A stretch of DNA of 32,437 nt from Lachnospiraceae bacterium (GCA_017449485.1 JAFTFP010000059.1:1-32437); one strand, 5' to 3'. Counted from the first letter of the stretch, positions 15,379 to 23,425 are shown. Notes: generated from the letters alone by a model not told the origin. Made by a program: numbers and translations.

Positions 15379-16545
15379 ATGAAGAAAATCATCACCTTTA
15401 TTAAAAACGAGACTGTCCTGTCCATCGCGGCGGCTCTGGCCGTGGTTTCCATACTTTTTATTCCGCTGGACCGGCAGTATCCTGATTATATCGATTTCCG
15501 GACACTGGGCCTGCTCTTCAGCCTCATGACCATTTCAGCCGGCATCCGCCGGACCGGTTTCTTTACTGTCCTCGCCGGGCGTCTTGCCGCCGGGAGCCGG
15601 AGCGCCGCCGGCATGGTGACCGCGCTGGTGCTCGTCTCCTTTTTCTTGAGCATGCTGATCACCAATGATGTCAGCCTCATCACCCTCGTTCCGCTGACCA
15701 TCCTCTGCTTCAGGAAATTCACACCCAACACCCGCAGGGCCTGGCTGATCCCCGCGGTGGTGCTGGAGACCGTCGCGGCCAATCTGGGCAGCATGGCGAC
15801 GCCGGTGGGAAACCCGCAGAACCTCTATTTATACGGCATTTCAGACATGCCCCTGGGCGCATTCTTCAAGCTGATTCTGCCCTACAGCCTCCTCTCTCTT
15901 CTCCTGCTGCTCATCTGGATCCGCCTGCATGACCGCAGGATCAACCGTCAGGGACAGGCAGCAGGGCTTAATCTGAAGAGCCCCGACGCATTCGAAGCGG
16001 GGCAGTCAGCGCCGGCTGAGATCACAAGCCGTCACAAAATTGCCGCCTACCTGATTCTGTTTGTGCTGTGTCTTTTCACTGTGGCACGGCTCCTGCCCTG
16101 GCCGGTACCCTTTGCAGCCGTACTGCTCTACGCGCTGGCGGCGGACCGCGAAACCCTCGCAGAAGTGGACTATGCGCTGCTGGGCACCTTCCTGGCACTG
16201 TTCATCTTCATCGGAAATCTGGGCCGGATTCCCGCTTTCCGGGAAACCCTGCTGAACATCCTGAAGGGTCATGAAGTCTTTACAGCGATCGGCGCCAGCC
16301 AGTTCATGAGCAACGTGCCTGCGGCCATCCTGCTTTCAGGCTTCACAGACCGGATTGATGCGCTGATCATCGGAACCAATCTGGGGGGCCTTGGCACCTT
16401 GATTGCCTCCATGGCGAGCCTCATCAGCTATAAGATCATCATAAAGGAAGAAGAGGTATCCTCCGGCCGCTACCTGAATTATTTCACCCTGACCAATCTC
16501 GCTTTCCTCGCCGCACTCGCTCTGCTCCACATTTTGATCCGATAA
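15379..16545 (+). CDS. ArsB/NhaD-superfamily anion permease (SLC13/YbiR-like)
   Basis: A 388-aa integral membrane protein of the ion transporter superfamily. The start ATG at 15379 (MKKIITFIKNETVLS) follows GGGAG at 15364-15368; longer frames to 15313 lack a ribosome site. About ten membrane segments surround the two pseudo-repeat signatures ITNDVSLITLVPLTI and ANLGSMATPVGNPQNLYLY in the first half and SQFMSNVPAAILLSGF with GTNLGGLGTLIASMASLISY in the second. These are hallmarks of the citrate/arsenite/Na+:H+ group, and the overall form is like E. coli YbiR. No arsenic genes are adjacent; a role in organic anion uptake fits the neighbouring catabolic genes but is inference. Confidence 0.86.
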   Translation: MKKIITFIKNETVLSIAAALAVVSILFIPLDRQYPDYIDFRTLGLLFSLMTISAGIRRTGFFTVLAGRLAAGSRSAAGMVTALVLVSFFLSMLITNDVSLITLVPLTILCFRKFTPNTRRAWLIPAVVLETVAANLGSMATPVGNPQNLYLYGISDMPLGAFFKLILPYSLLSLLLLLIWIRLHDRRINRQGQAAGLNLKSPDAFEAGQSAPAEITSRHKIAAYLILFVLCLFTVARLLPWPVPFAAVLLYALAADRETLAEVDYALLGTFLALFIFIGNLGRIPAFRETLLNILKGHEVFTAIGASQFMSNVPAAILLSGFTDRIDALIIGTNLGGLGTLIASMASLISYKIIIKEEEVSSGRYLNYFTLTNLAFLAALALLHILIR

Positions 16546-16748
16546 AACGAAATGCATTTCTGCAACAGGTCAAAAAGCGTTTCGCTTAGGGCAAAAGGTG
16601 AGTAGTGCCGCAATTCCTCCGACTCTAAAGTAAAAGCATCAGGGATGTACCGGACAGCGACCAGCCGGTCATCCTTCTCCGACAGTGCTGCGGGGCACTG
16701 GAGGAGGCAGAATGCCTGAATAAACAGAAGAAAACGGAGGAAACACAA
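16546..16748 (-). other. Intergenic stretch with possible gene remnant
   Basis: This 203-bp gap before the RraA gene has no clear plus-strand promoter. The minus strand from about 16690 to 16550 reads as a protein-like segment (DDRLVAVRYIPDAF, then ESEELRHYSPFALSETLFDLL) without stops. It runs into antisense sequence of both neighbours and has no start, so if real it is a fragment of a lost gene. I cannot name the family. Confidence 0.25.
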
Positions 16749-17471
16749 ATGAGAAAAAACCCTGAGGATAATGAACTTCTTGAGCTGTTTGAGCCGCTGC
16801 GCGTCGCAGATGTACGGGACGGCATGGACTGGATGGGCTATCACCATTACGGCACACTGGATTACCGGATCCGCCCGCTTGAGCGGACCAAGGCTGTCGG
16901 CATTGCGAGAACGGCCCGGTATCTGCCCTATGAAGGGCCGGACCCGATGGTGATCGGCGACGAGTACACAGAGTGGTCCAACCATTTCTACAGTGAAATC
17001 TGCATTTATCCGTGGATGAAGGAACTGGAAGAAGGCGACTTTGTAGCGCTGGACGTCTCCGGCGTGGACGTGGGCCTGATGGGCTCTGAGAACTCTCTTG
17101 CCGCGAAGATCGCCGGTGTCCGCGGCTTTGTGACCAACGGCGGCGGCATCCGTGACACGGATGAGGTCATCATGGAGAAGGTGCCGGTCTGGAGCTATTT
17201 CATCTCTCAGAAAATGGACCAGGTCCGTCTTCAGTATGACGCAATGGACTGCAAGATCGCGATCGGCGGCGTGACCATCTGCCCCGGCGACATCATCGTT
17301 GCAGACGGCGACGGCGTGATTGTCGTGCCCAGAGGCATTGCGAAGGACGTGGCCAAACACGCCCACAGAGAGCTTTTTAACGACAAAAATACGCGCAAGG
17401 CGCATTTTGAAAAGCTCGGCTGGGAGCTGAACGATTCTGTCATCAATGACCAGAAGGTTTACAGAGGATAA
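16749..17471 (+). CDS. RraA-family protein (HMG aldolase/oxaloacetate decarboxylase-like)
   Basis: A 240-aa member of the RraA / 4-hydroxy-4-methyl-2-oxoglutarate aldolase fold (PF03737). The conserved metal and substrate residues are present as R135-D136 in NGGGIRDTDEV, preceded by GSENSLAAKIAGVRGFV, and the C-terminal signature GDIIVADGDGVIVVP follows. Characterised members cleave or decarboxylate beta-hydroxy- or beta-keto-dicarboxylates with Mg2+; the RNase E-inhibiting RraA is a minor branch and usually shorter (about 160 aa). At 240 aa, with extensions at both ends, this is of the enzymatic type. CGGAGG lies before the ATG. A hairpin terminator separates it from the BKACE gene. A step in degradation of the same hydroxy acid as the following genes is inferred. 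Confidence 0.85.
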   Translation: MRKNPEDNELLELFEPLRVADVRDGMDWMGYHHYGTLDYRIRPLERTKAVGIARTARYLPYEGPDPMVIGDEYTEWSNHFYSEICIYPWMKELEEGDFVALDVSGVDVGLMGSENSLAAKIAGVRGFVTNGGGIRDTDEVIMEKVPVWSYFISQKMDQVRLQYDAMDCKIAIGGVTICPGDIIVADGDGVIVVPRGIAKDVAKHAHRELFNDKNTRKAHFEKLGWELNDSVINDQKVYRG

Positions 17472-17493
17472 AAAGCAGAAAAGGTAAAACCGG

Positions 17494-17529
17494 GAGGAGC
17501 AGCCGATGAATCCGGCTGCCCTCTTTTTT
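17494..17529 (+). terminator. Intrinsic terminator between the RraA and BKACE genes
   Basis: GAGG + GCAGCCG (17494-17505, one bulged A at 17498) pairs with CGGCTGC + CCTC (17513-17523) across a 7-nt loop, followed by six Ts (17524-17529). No convincing promoter follows before the next ATG at 17588, so it may be a partial terminator that sets relative expression. Confidence 0.82.
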
Positions 17530-17587
17530 AACAGCAGCCCGGTACCGGATGAAACGGGGAAGGGCGGACGAAAGCGAGAGGAAGAGC

Positions 17588-18523
17588 ATGTTCATAAAAG
17601 ATAAGAAAGTTGTGATCAGCGCGGCGATCACCGGTGCGACCATGGTGCCGAGTCTGTCGCCCTATCTGCCGAAGAACCCGGATGAAATCATCCGCAATGC
17701 TATCGACGCCCATAAGGCGGGCGCGGCAGTCGTACACATCCATGCGCGGGGAGAAAACGGCGCGCCGACCACGGACCACGGGATTTTCCGGTACATTCTT
17801 TCATCGATCAAGCAGGAGTGCAACGCGGTCATCGGCATCACGACCGGCGGCGCAAACGGCATGAGCGTCGAAGAGCGCTTCTCCGTGATTGAGGAATTCG
17901 CGCCGGAAATGGCTTCCGCCAACGGCGGCTCCATGAACTTCTGCTACAACCGCCTGATGGCGGACGTGGAAGAGCCGGTCTATGACTGGGAGCGGGAATA
18001 CGTCGAGCGCACCTGGGACAATGTGTTCAAGAACACCTTCCGGGACATGGAGTACTGCATCACCGCCATGAACCGCGTCGGAACCCTGCCGGAATTCGAG
18101 GTCTTCGACTACGGACAGCTGAACAACCTCAAGATCCTGAAGAAGTACGGCATCATTACACAGCCCATCTACATCCAGTTCGTCCCGGGCGTGCAGGGCG
18201 GCATGCCGGCCAATAACACCACCATTCTGTTCATGATCGACCAGGCGAAAAAGCTGCTAGGCGAGGACATTCAGTACTGCACCGTCGGCATCGGCCGCAA
18301 AATGTTCAAGCTCGGCGCCATGATGGCACTAAATGGCGGCAATGTCCGCGTGGGCATGGAGGACGGCCTATACATCCATCCGGACGGCACCCTGGCGAAA
18401 AGCAATGCGGAACAGGTCGCGAAGATCCGCCGGATTCTGGAGGATCTGGACTTCGAGATCGCGACCAGCGATGAGGCGCGGCAGATGCTGCATCTCAAGG
18501 GCCTGGACAAGGTCAGATTCTGA
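17588..18523 (+). CDS. Beta-keto acid cleavage enzyme (BKACE, DUF849; Kce-like)
   Basis: A 311-aa zinc TIM-barrel enzyme. BKACE enzymes condense a beta-keto acid with acetyl-CoA, giving acetoacetate and a new acyl-CoA; the founding member, Kce, acts on 3-keto-5-aminohexanoate in lysine fermentation. The start ATG at 17588 is supported by GAGAGGAAG; the open frame to 17549 lacks support. The opening VVISAAITGA is typical. Zinc ligands are H50 and H52 in VVHIHAR and E258 in NVRVGMEDGLYI, whose Arg is the family's catalytic residue. ITTGG (about 95-100) and QFVPGVQGGMPA (about 199-210) line the pocket in known structures. None of the other lysine-fermentation genes is present. The dehydrogenase gene 11 bp downstream would supply its beta-keto substrate. 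Confidence 0.94.
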   Translation: MFIKDKKVVISAAITGATMVPSLSPYLPKNPDEIIRNAIDAHKAGAAVVHIHARGENGAPTTDHGIFRYILSSIKQECNAVIGITTGGANGMSVEERFSVIEEFAPEMASANGGSMNFCYNRLMADVEEPVYDWEREYVERTWDNVFKNTFRDMEYCITAMNRVGTLPEFEVFDYGQLNNLKILKKYGIITQPIYIQFVPGVQGGMPANNTTILFMIDQAKKLLGEDIQYCTVGIGRKMFKLGAMMALNGGNVRVGMEDGLYIHPDGTLAKSNAEQVAKIRRILEDLDFEIATSDEARQMLHLKGLDKVRF

Positions 18524-18534
18524 GGAGAAAAAGA

Positions 18535-19503
18535 ATGCTGGAAAACATTAAGAATGTCTTTATTGCCGGAGCCGGCGTGATGGGCTCCTCCATGGCACAG
18601 CTTTTTGCAAAATACGGCTTTCAGGTCGCGGTTTATGATGTCAGCGAGCAGGCTGTTGTGAAGAGCCGGGAGCTGACGGAAGTGAATCTGGGCGCGGCGG
18701 TGGAGACCGGGCGGATGAGTGCGCAGGAGGCGCAGACGATCCGCAGCGGCATCGAATACACACAGGATCCGCAGGATTTTGCCCGCGCAGACTATGTCGT
18801 TGAGGCGATCATCGAGAACATGGAGATCAAGAAGCAGTTCTGGAGTCAGATCTCTGCGATCGTGCCGCCGGCGGCCATTCTGACGAGCAATACCTCCGGA
18901 CTTTCTCTCACGGAAATGGCGCAGGCCGTGCAGCTGCCGGAGAGGTTCTGCGGCATGCACTGGCTCAATCCGCCGCATATCTGCCCGCTGATCGAAGTCA
19001 TCCGGGCCGAGAAAACCGATGAACAGACCCTGGAAACGGTCCGGGCCATGGCGCAGGCGATCCATCATTTCCCGGTGACGCTGAACCGGGAGGTGCCGGG
19101 CTTTCTGATCAACCGGTTCCAGTTCGCGATTCTGCGGGAGGCCATGAGCCTTGTGGAGGCGGGCGTCGCGTCCATGGAGGACATCGACAATGTCTTCAAG
19201 TACGGACTCGGCCTGCGGTATGCGTGCCTGGGTCCCTTCGAGATCGCGGATCTCGGCGGGCTGGATACGTTCTACAAGATTGCGAGCTATCTCTTCGCGG
19301 ATCTGTCCAACACGGGAGAGGTCCACGCGCTGCTCTCGGATCATTACCATAACAATGAGTTCGGCGTAAAGAGCGGAAAAGGCTATTATGATTATGCGGA
19401 TGGACGCGATAAGGAAATGATCGCGTATCGGGACAAAATGTTCCTGAAGGTGTCGGACTGCCTGTACGGGGATCTGAATGGAGCCGGGGAAGGCGATCAC
19501 TGA
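18535..19503 (+). CDS. Beta-hydroxyacid dehydrogenase of the HCDH/lambda-crystallin type
   Basis: A 322-aa NAD-dependent dehydrogenase. The Rossmann motif is GAGVMG (12-17), with Asp35 after the second beta strand indicating NAD rather than NADP. The catalytic region has SNTSGLS (118-124) and the His-Glu dyad H142-E154 in MHWLNPPHICPLIEVI. The C-terminal helical domain (PGFLINRFQFAILREAMSLVE, YACLGPFEIADLGGLD) is that of 3-hydroxyacyl-CoA dehydrogenases. HxxNPPH rather than HFFNPV is characteristic of relatives acting on free hydroxy acids, such as L-gulonate 3-dehydrogenase and L-carnitine dehydrogenase. The gene begins 11 bp after the BKACE gene with GAGGAG before its ATG. In carnitine degraders a homologous pair makes and cleaves dehydrocarnitine, so the same two-step logic is inferred here; the substrate is unknown. 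Confidence 0.9.
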   Translation: MLENIKNVFIAGAGVMGSSMAQLFAKYGFQVAVYDVSEQAVVKSRELTEVNLGAAVETGRMSAQEAQTIRSGIEYTQDPQDFARADYVVEAIIENMEIKKQFWSQISAIVPPAAILTSNTSGLSLTEMAQAVQLPERFCGMHWLNPPHICPLIEVIRAEKTDEQTLETVRAMAQAIHHFPVTLNREVPGFLINRFQFAILREAMSLVEAGVASMEDIDNVFKYGLGLRYACLGPFEIADLGGLDTFYKIASYLFADLSNTGEVHALLSDHYHNNEFGVKSGKGYYDYADGRDKEMIAYRDKMFLKVSDCLYGDLNGAGEGDH

Positions 19504-19531
19504 GCCGCCCCTGTCCTTTCCGGGCAGGCTC
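19502..19531 (+). other. Intercistronic hairpin before the isomerase gene
   Basis: GAGCC+GCCC (19502-19510) pairs with GGGC+GGCTC (19522-19531, one bulged A) across an 11-nt loop. No U-tract follows, so an mRNA-stability or processing role is more likely than termination. Confidence 0.45.
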
Positions 19532-19553
19532 TGAGATGTGAAAGGGTGAGAAT

Positions 19554-19997
19554 ATGCGGATTGCGATTGGGTCGGACCATTGCGGATATACCATGAAGAT
19601 GCAGCTGCTGCCGCTGCTTCAGGCGGAGCATGAGGTGACGGATTACGGGTGCTATTCCACAGATATGGTGGATTTTCCGGACATCGCGCGGAAAATCTGC
19701 GGCGCCATCCTGCGCGGCGAGGCCGACCGGGGCATCATGTTCTGCTCCACCGGCTGCGGCGCGGTTATTGCCTGCAACAAGATCCGGGGAATCCGCGCGG
19801 CGCTCTGTCATGACACTTACTGCGCCCACCAGTGCGTGGAGCACGATGACGTACAGGTTCTTGCGATCGGAAGCGAGGTCATCGGCTTCTACACAGCCAG
19901 AGAAGTGATCAGCGCTTTCCTGAATGCGCAGTTCTGCGGGGAGGAAGAGTTCAGGATCCGGCTCGCGAAGCTGGATCAGCTGGAGGCGGAAAACTGA
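19554..19997 (+). CDS. RpiB/LacA/LacB-family sugar-phosphate isomerase
   Basis: A 147-aa enzyme of the ribose-5-phosphate isomerase B family, which interconverts aldose and ketose phosphates. Visible motifs are GSDHCG (6-11), VDFPDIARK (39-47), FCSTGCGAVIACNKIRGIRAAL (63-84) and the catalytic-helix EHDDVQVLAIGSEVIG (96-111). Cys64 sits at the place of the catalytic Cys of E. coli RpiB (CGTGIG becomes CSTGCG), and H97 replaces the usual HND histidine region. It follows the dehydrogenase gene by 50 bp on the same strand and ends at a strong terminator, so it is the last gene of the unit. RpiB homologues in sugar-acid clusters often act on four- or five-carbon ketose phosphates; a specialised catabolic role is inferred here rather than the pentose phosphate pathway. 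Confidence 0.9.
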   Translation: MRIAIGSDHCGYTMKMQLLPLLQAEHEVTDYGCYSTDMVDFPDIARKICGAILRGEADRGIMFCSTGCGAVIACNKIRGIRAALCHDTYCAHQCVEHDDVQVLAIGSEVIGFYTAREVISAFLNAQFCGEEEFRIRLAKLDQLEAEN

Positions 19998-20025
19998 GGG
20001 GTAGTTCATAAAACATAGGATATGG

Positions 20026-20055
20026 AAAAGATGGCGGCCCGCCGTCATCTTTTTT
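20026..20055 (+). terminator. Intrinsic terminator after the isomerase gene
   Basis: AAAAGATGGCGG (20026-20037) pairs with CCGTCATCTTTT (20042-20053) across a 4-nt loop, including one G-U pair, and a T run reaches 20055. It closes the catabolic unit and excludes an AraC start at 20022. Confidence 0.88.
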
Positions 20056-20080
20056 ATGTGCGCCTGCTGACGGATTCAAT

Positions 20081-20086
20081 TATAAT
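20081..20086 (+). promoter_or_regulatory. -10 element of the AraC-family regulator gene
   Basis: A perfect TATAAT, 44 bp before the ATG at 20130, just after the terminator. No good -35 is found at 16-18 bp, so the promoter may be weak or need an activator. Confidence 0.5.
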
Positions 20087-20129
20087 GAAGGCATGTAACT
20101 GTTTTGTTCAGACTTTCAGGAGCCCGCGC

Positions 20130-20948
20130 ATGTCCGAGATGATCCGCTGCGAGAAAACAGGAAATCACTGGTTTATCGCCATTCGTGATGAATATATTTC
20201 CAAGAAGCACTGGCATAACGAGTATGAGTTTCTCTATGTGGTCCGGGGCGTATGCCGGGTGCGGGTCAATGATGCGGATCTGGATATTCAAGAGGGCCAG
20301 TCGCTGATCATCGGACCGGGCGTGACCCACGACTATCCGGAGACCTCCGATGAAAAAAGAATCGTTGTTGTCCGGTTTTCGGAACCTTTTCTGAACCAGC
20401 TCAGCCCGCAGGCACAGGAGTACTACACCGGCCTGCTGCAGGATGTGCTCCGTCTGCAGCGTGACAGAAGAGTCCGCAGTCTTCTCCATATTGAGCCGGC
20501 TTTTTTTGACAATGAGAGCGATGTTTCGATGGAAGCAGGACTGACCGGCAGAGTGCTGGAGCTGCTGGGATTCATCGCTGCGGATCCGTCGCTGATCGCT
20601 GAGCGCATCCTGGCGCAGCGCTGTGAACCCTCGGAGACGCTGAACAGTATGGAGGCATACATTCGCGGGCACCTGTGCGAGAAAATCACGCTGGAAGGGC
20701 TGGCCGGGCATCTTGGCTTTTCTCCCAGCTATTGTTCCAAGTACATCAAACGCAAATGCGGCATGAACTTCCTGGAATATCTGAATATCCAGCGCGTCGA
20801 GCGCGCCAGGGAGCTGCTCCGCTCCACTGATTTGTCTGTGACGGAGATCGCTTACGAGGTCGGCTTCTCCAGCCTTCAGTCCTTCAACCGCGTCTTTCGC
20901 AGCTATGTCTCCATGAGCCCGTCAGAGTATAAGAAATCTCTGATCTGA
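20130..20948 (+). CDS. AraC-family transcriptional regulator (cupin sensor, AraC HTH)
   Basis: A 272-aa regulator. The start ATG at 20130 follows CAGGAG at 20117-20122; the longer frame begins inside the terminator. The N-terminal cupin domain (about 15-100) shows HWHNEYEFLYVVRG, EGQSLIIGPGVTHDYP and a third strand, as in sugar-sensing AraC proteins. The C-terminal 100 residues hold two HTH motifs: ITLEGLAGHLGFSPSYCSKYIKRKCGMNF and the family signature TEIAYEVGFSSLQSFNRVFRSYVSMSPSEYKK. It lies between the hydroxy-acid gene set and the GH2 gene and could control either. A TCTGATA direct repeat just downstream, before the GH2 gene, suggests that it activates that glycosidase in response to a sugar. 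Confidence 0.93.
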   Translation: MSEMIRCEKTGNHWFIAIRDEYISKKHWHNEYEFLYVVRGVCRVRVNDADLDIQEGQSLIIGPGVTHDYPETSDEKRIVVVRFSEPFLNQLSPQAQEYYTGLLQDVLRLQRDRRVRSLLHIEPAFFDNESDVSMEAGLTGRVLELLGFIAADPSLIAERILAQRCEPSETLNSMEAYIRGHLCEKITLEGLAGHLGFSPSYCSKYIKRKCGMNFLEYLNIQRVERARELLRSTDLSVTEIAYEVGFSSLQSFNRVFRSYVSMSPSEYKKSLI

Positions 20949-20957
20949 GGGTGGATT

Positions 20958-20984
20958 TCTGATAAAAATAGCACATCTCTGATA
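20958..20984 (+). promoter_or_regulatory. Direct repeat, candidate AraC-regulator site
   Basis: TCTGATA occurs at 20958-20964 and again at 20978-20984, 20 bp apart, or about two helical turns. Tandem half-sites with 20-21 bp spacing are the usual layout for AraC proteins. It sits 80 to 106 bp upstream of the GH2 start and just after the AraC gene. No strong -35/-10 pair was found between it and the GH2 start, as expected for an activator-dependent promoter. Confidence 0.4.
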
Positions 20985-21063
20985 GCGGGCCGCGTTGAAT
21001 TCCTGCTAAAGTGAAAGAAAAGATAACAGGGAGTCTTTTTTATTTCAGGCAAAGGGAGGGACT

Positions 21064-23367
21064 ATGAAGAAGATTTCTTTCAACAACAGCTGGACTTGCG
21101 GCGGACAGGCCGTCACGCTGCCGCACGACGCACAGGTTACAGAGAGGCGCAGCGCCGAAGCGTCCAATGGCGGCCACGGCTATTTTCCGGGCGGCATCTA
21201 TACTTATGAAAAGACCTTTACTGCGCCGGCTGAATGGGCCGGCAAGTGCATCATCCTGGAATTCGAGGGCGTCTATAAGAACGCTTCCGTCAGTCTGAAC
21301 GGAAAGCAGCTGATGTTCCATCCCTATGGCTACACCAACTTCTTTGTTGAGCTGAATGAGCTGAATCCGGGTGCGGAAAACACGCTCACGGTCACAGCAG
21401 ATAATTCCGGCATGCCCAACTCCCGCTGGTATTCCGGCGCTGGCATCTACCGCCCGGTCTGGCTGTACATCTGTGAGAAAAACGGGCTGCGCCCGCAGAG
21501 CGTGCAGATCAGCACGGTTTCGATCGATCCCGCAGTGATTCATATCCATTCCGCAGTTTCCGTGAAGGCAGAGGCCGCCGGTGTTTCCGGCGAGGGGTCG
21601 GATTTTGACCTGACAATTCCGGACGCACAGCTCTGGAGCGACGAAAATCCTTATCTTTACACCGCGCGGATCAGCTCTGGCGCAGATGATGAGATCGAAA
21701 TTCCCTTCGGTATCCGGCAGATCACCTGGTCCAATAAAGGACTGTTTATCAACGGGAAGGAGACGCTGCTGCGCGGCGGCTGTGTTCACCACGACAGCGG
21801 CATTCTCGGCGCGGCGACCTATGCGGAGAGCGAGGAGCGCCGCGTGCGGATTCTGAAGGAGAACGGCTTCAACGCCATCCGCTCCTCTCACAATCCGGCG
21901 TCCACAGCCATGCTGGAGGCCTGCGACCGCCTGGGCATGTATGTCATGGACGAGACCTTTGACATGTGGTACAACCGCAAGAATCCGTGCGACTACGGCG
22001 TAGACTTCAACGAGTGGTGGGAGCGCGACACGGCCTCGATGGTGGAGCGGGACTTCAACCATCCTTCGGTCATTCTCTACTCCATCGGCAACGAAGTCGC
22101 TGAGCCCGCCGAGGCCAGGGGCGTTGAAACCGGCCGCGCCATGGTGGACCTGTGCCACCGGATCGATCCGACCCGGCCTGTCACCTGCGGCACCAACCTG
22201 ATGATCATCAGCCGCGCGGCGAAGGGCCAGGGCATTTACCAGGACGGCGAGCAGAAGACCGGCGGCGGAAAGCCGAAGAAGGAAAAAGAAAATCAGAACG
22301 CATCCCTCGCATTCAATATCATGGCAAGCTTTGTGGGCTCCGGCATGAACAAGGGCGGCAACTCCAGGAAGGTTGACGCGCTGACCACGCCCTTCCTCGA
22401 CAGCCTGGATATCGCCGGCTACAACTACGGAAGCGGCCGCTACCCGCTGGAGGCCAAGGCGCATCCGGACCGCGTCGTGTTCGGCTCGGAGACTTTCCCG
22501 CAGGACATTTATAAGAACTGGCAGATGGTAAAGCAGTTCCCGTATCTGGTCGGCGACTTCATGTGGACCAGCTGGGATTATCTGGGCGAGGCCGGCATCG
22601 GCGCCTGGAGCTACTCCGGCGGCATGCCCTTCAACCGCCCCTACCCCTGGCTGCTGGCCGGCGCGGGCGTCATTGACATCCTGGGCAATCCGGACGCGTC
22701 CTGCAAATATGCGGCGATGGTCTGGGGACTGGAGAAGAATCCGGTCATCGGCGTCCGGCCCGTCAATCACCCCGGCGTACGCCCTTCCAAATCCGTCTGG
22801 CGCGGCACCAATGCGATGCTCTCCTGGAGTTGGGCAAAATGTGAAGGCAACAAGGCTGTTGTAGAAGTCTATTCCGATCAGCCCGAGGTCGAGCTGCTGC
22901 TGAACGGGAAGAGTCTGGGCAGAAAGAAAACAAAGGAATATAAGGCTTTGTTCAAGGTCAGATATCAGGCCGGCACGCTGACAGCAGCCGCTTATGATGC
23001 CGCCGGAAAGGAAACCGGCCGCAGTGAGCTGATCTCAGCCGCCGGTCCGTATAAGCCGGTCGTGCGGCCTGAGAAGAGTGAGGCAAAATCCGGCGAAATC
23101 CTGTATGTGCGGGTCAATATTGAAGGCACTGACGGCATCGTGGAATGCAATGCCGACCGGAAGCTGACTGTTGCCGTGGAGGGCGGCGAGCTCCTTGCCT
23201 TCGGCAGCGCGAACCCGTGCACGGAAGAACAATATCACACCGGCACCTTCACGACCTTCTATGGCCGGGCTCTGGCGATTGTCCGCGCCGGGAAGGAGCA
23301 GGTCACAGTGAAGGTGACAGACGGTGAAAACACGGCGGATGCGGTGATTCCTGTTATTTCTGATTGA
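21064..23367 (+). CDS. GH2 beta-galactosidase-like glycoside hydrolase
   Basis: A 767-aa retaining glycosidase of family GH2. Domains in order are a sugar-binding jelly roll (about 35-140, including FPGGIYTYEKTF and SRWYSGAGIYRPVWL), an immunoglobulin-like domain (about 145-220), the TIM barrel (about 225-560) and C-terminal beta domains of DUF4982-like type. The acid/base is E344 in YSIGNE and the nucleophile E476 in VFGSETFPQ. RGGCVHHDSG and AIRSSHNP are typical of the family. An unusual Lys/Gly-rich insertion (about 385-440, GGGKPKKEKE) lies within the barrel. There is no signal peptide, so it acts on imported oligosaccharides or glycosides. Substrate (beta-galactoside or beta-glucuronide) is not decided by these motifs. 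GGGAGG lies just before the ATG; regulation by the upstream AraC protein is inferred. Confidence 0.93.
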   Translation: MKKISFNNSWTCGGQAVTLPHDAQVTERRSAEASNGGHGYFPGGIYTYEKTFTAPAEWAGKCIILEFEGVYKNASVSLNGKQLMFHPYGYTNFFVELNELNPGAENTLTVTADNSGMPNSRWYSGAGIYRPVWLYICEKNGLRPQSVQISTVSIDPAVIHIHSAVSVKAEAAGVSGEGSDFDLTIPDAQLWSDENPYLYTARISSGADDEIEIPFGIRQITWSNKGLFINGKETLLRGGCVHHDSGILGAATYAESEERRVRILKENGFNAIRSSHNPASTAMLEACDRLGMYVMDETFDMWYNRKNPCDYGVDFNEWWERDTASMVERDFNHPSVILYSIGNEVAEPAEARGVETGRAMVDLCHRIDPTRPVTCGTNLMIISRAAKGQGIYQDGEQKTGGGKPKKEKENQNASLAFNIMASFVGSGMNKGGNSRKVDALTTPFLDSLDIAGYNYGSGRYPLEAKAHPDRVVFGSETFPQDIYKNWQMVKQFPYLVGDFMWTSWDYLGEAGIGAWSYSGGMPFNRPYPWLLAGAGVIDILGNPDASCKYAAMVWGLEKNPVIGVRPVNHPGVRPSKSVWRGTNAMLSWSWAKCEGNKAVVEVYSDQPEVELLLNGKSLGRKKTKEYKALFKVRYQAGTLTAAAYDAAGKETGRSELISAAGPYKPVVRPEKSEAKSGEILYVRVNIEGTDGIVECNADRKLTVAVEGGELLAFGSANPCTEEQYHTGTFTTFYGRALAIVRAGKEQVTVKVTDGENTADAVIPVISD

Positions 23368-23383
23368 ACATCCCATTGCCTGA

Positions 23384-23425
23384 AGAGGCGGATCTTCCAG
23401 TGCTGGAAGGTCCGTCTCTTTTTTT
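23384..23425 (+). terminator. Strong intrinsic terminator after the GH2 gene
   Basis: A 17-bp stem (23384-23400 with 23403-23419, including G-U pairs) and a 2-nt loop are followed by a T run (23419-23425). It lies between the two convergent glycosidase genes; the reverse strand lacks a matching T run, so it mainly serves the GH2 gene. Confidence 0.9.

Noticed and set aside
15379..16545. Arsenite efflux pump ArsB
   Set aside because: Only superfamily signatures match; there is no arsR, arsC or arsA nearby, and the YbiR-like form fits better.
21040..22770. A 576-codon minus-strand open frame opposite the GH2 gene
   Set aside because: It mirrors a strongly conserved coding gene. High GC at third positions keeps antisense frames open, and the translation has no recognisable motif.
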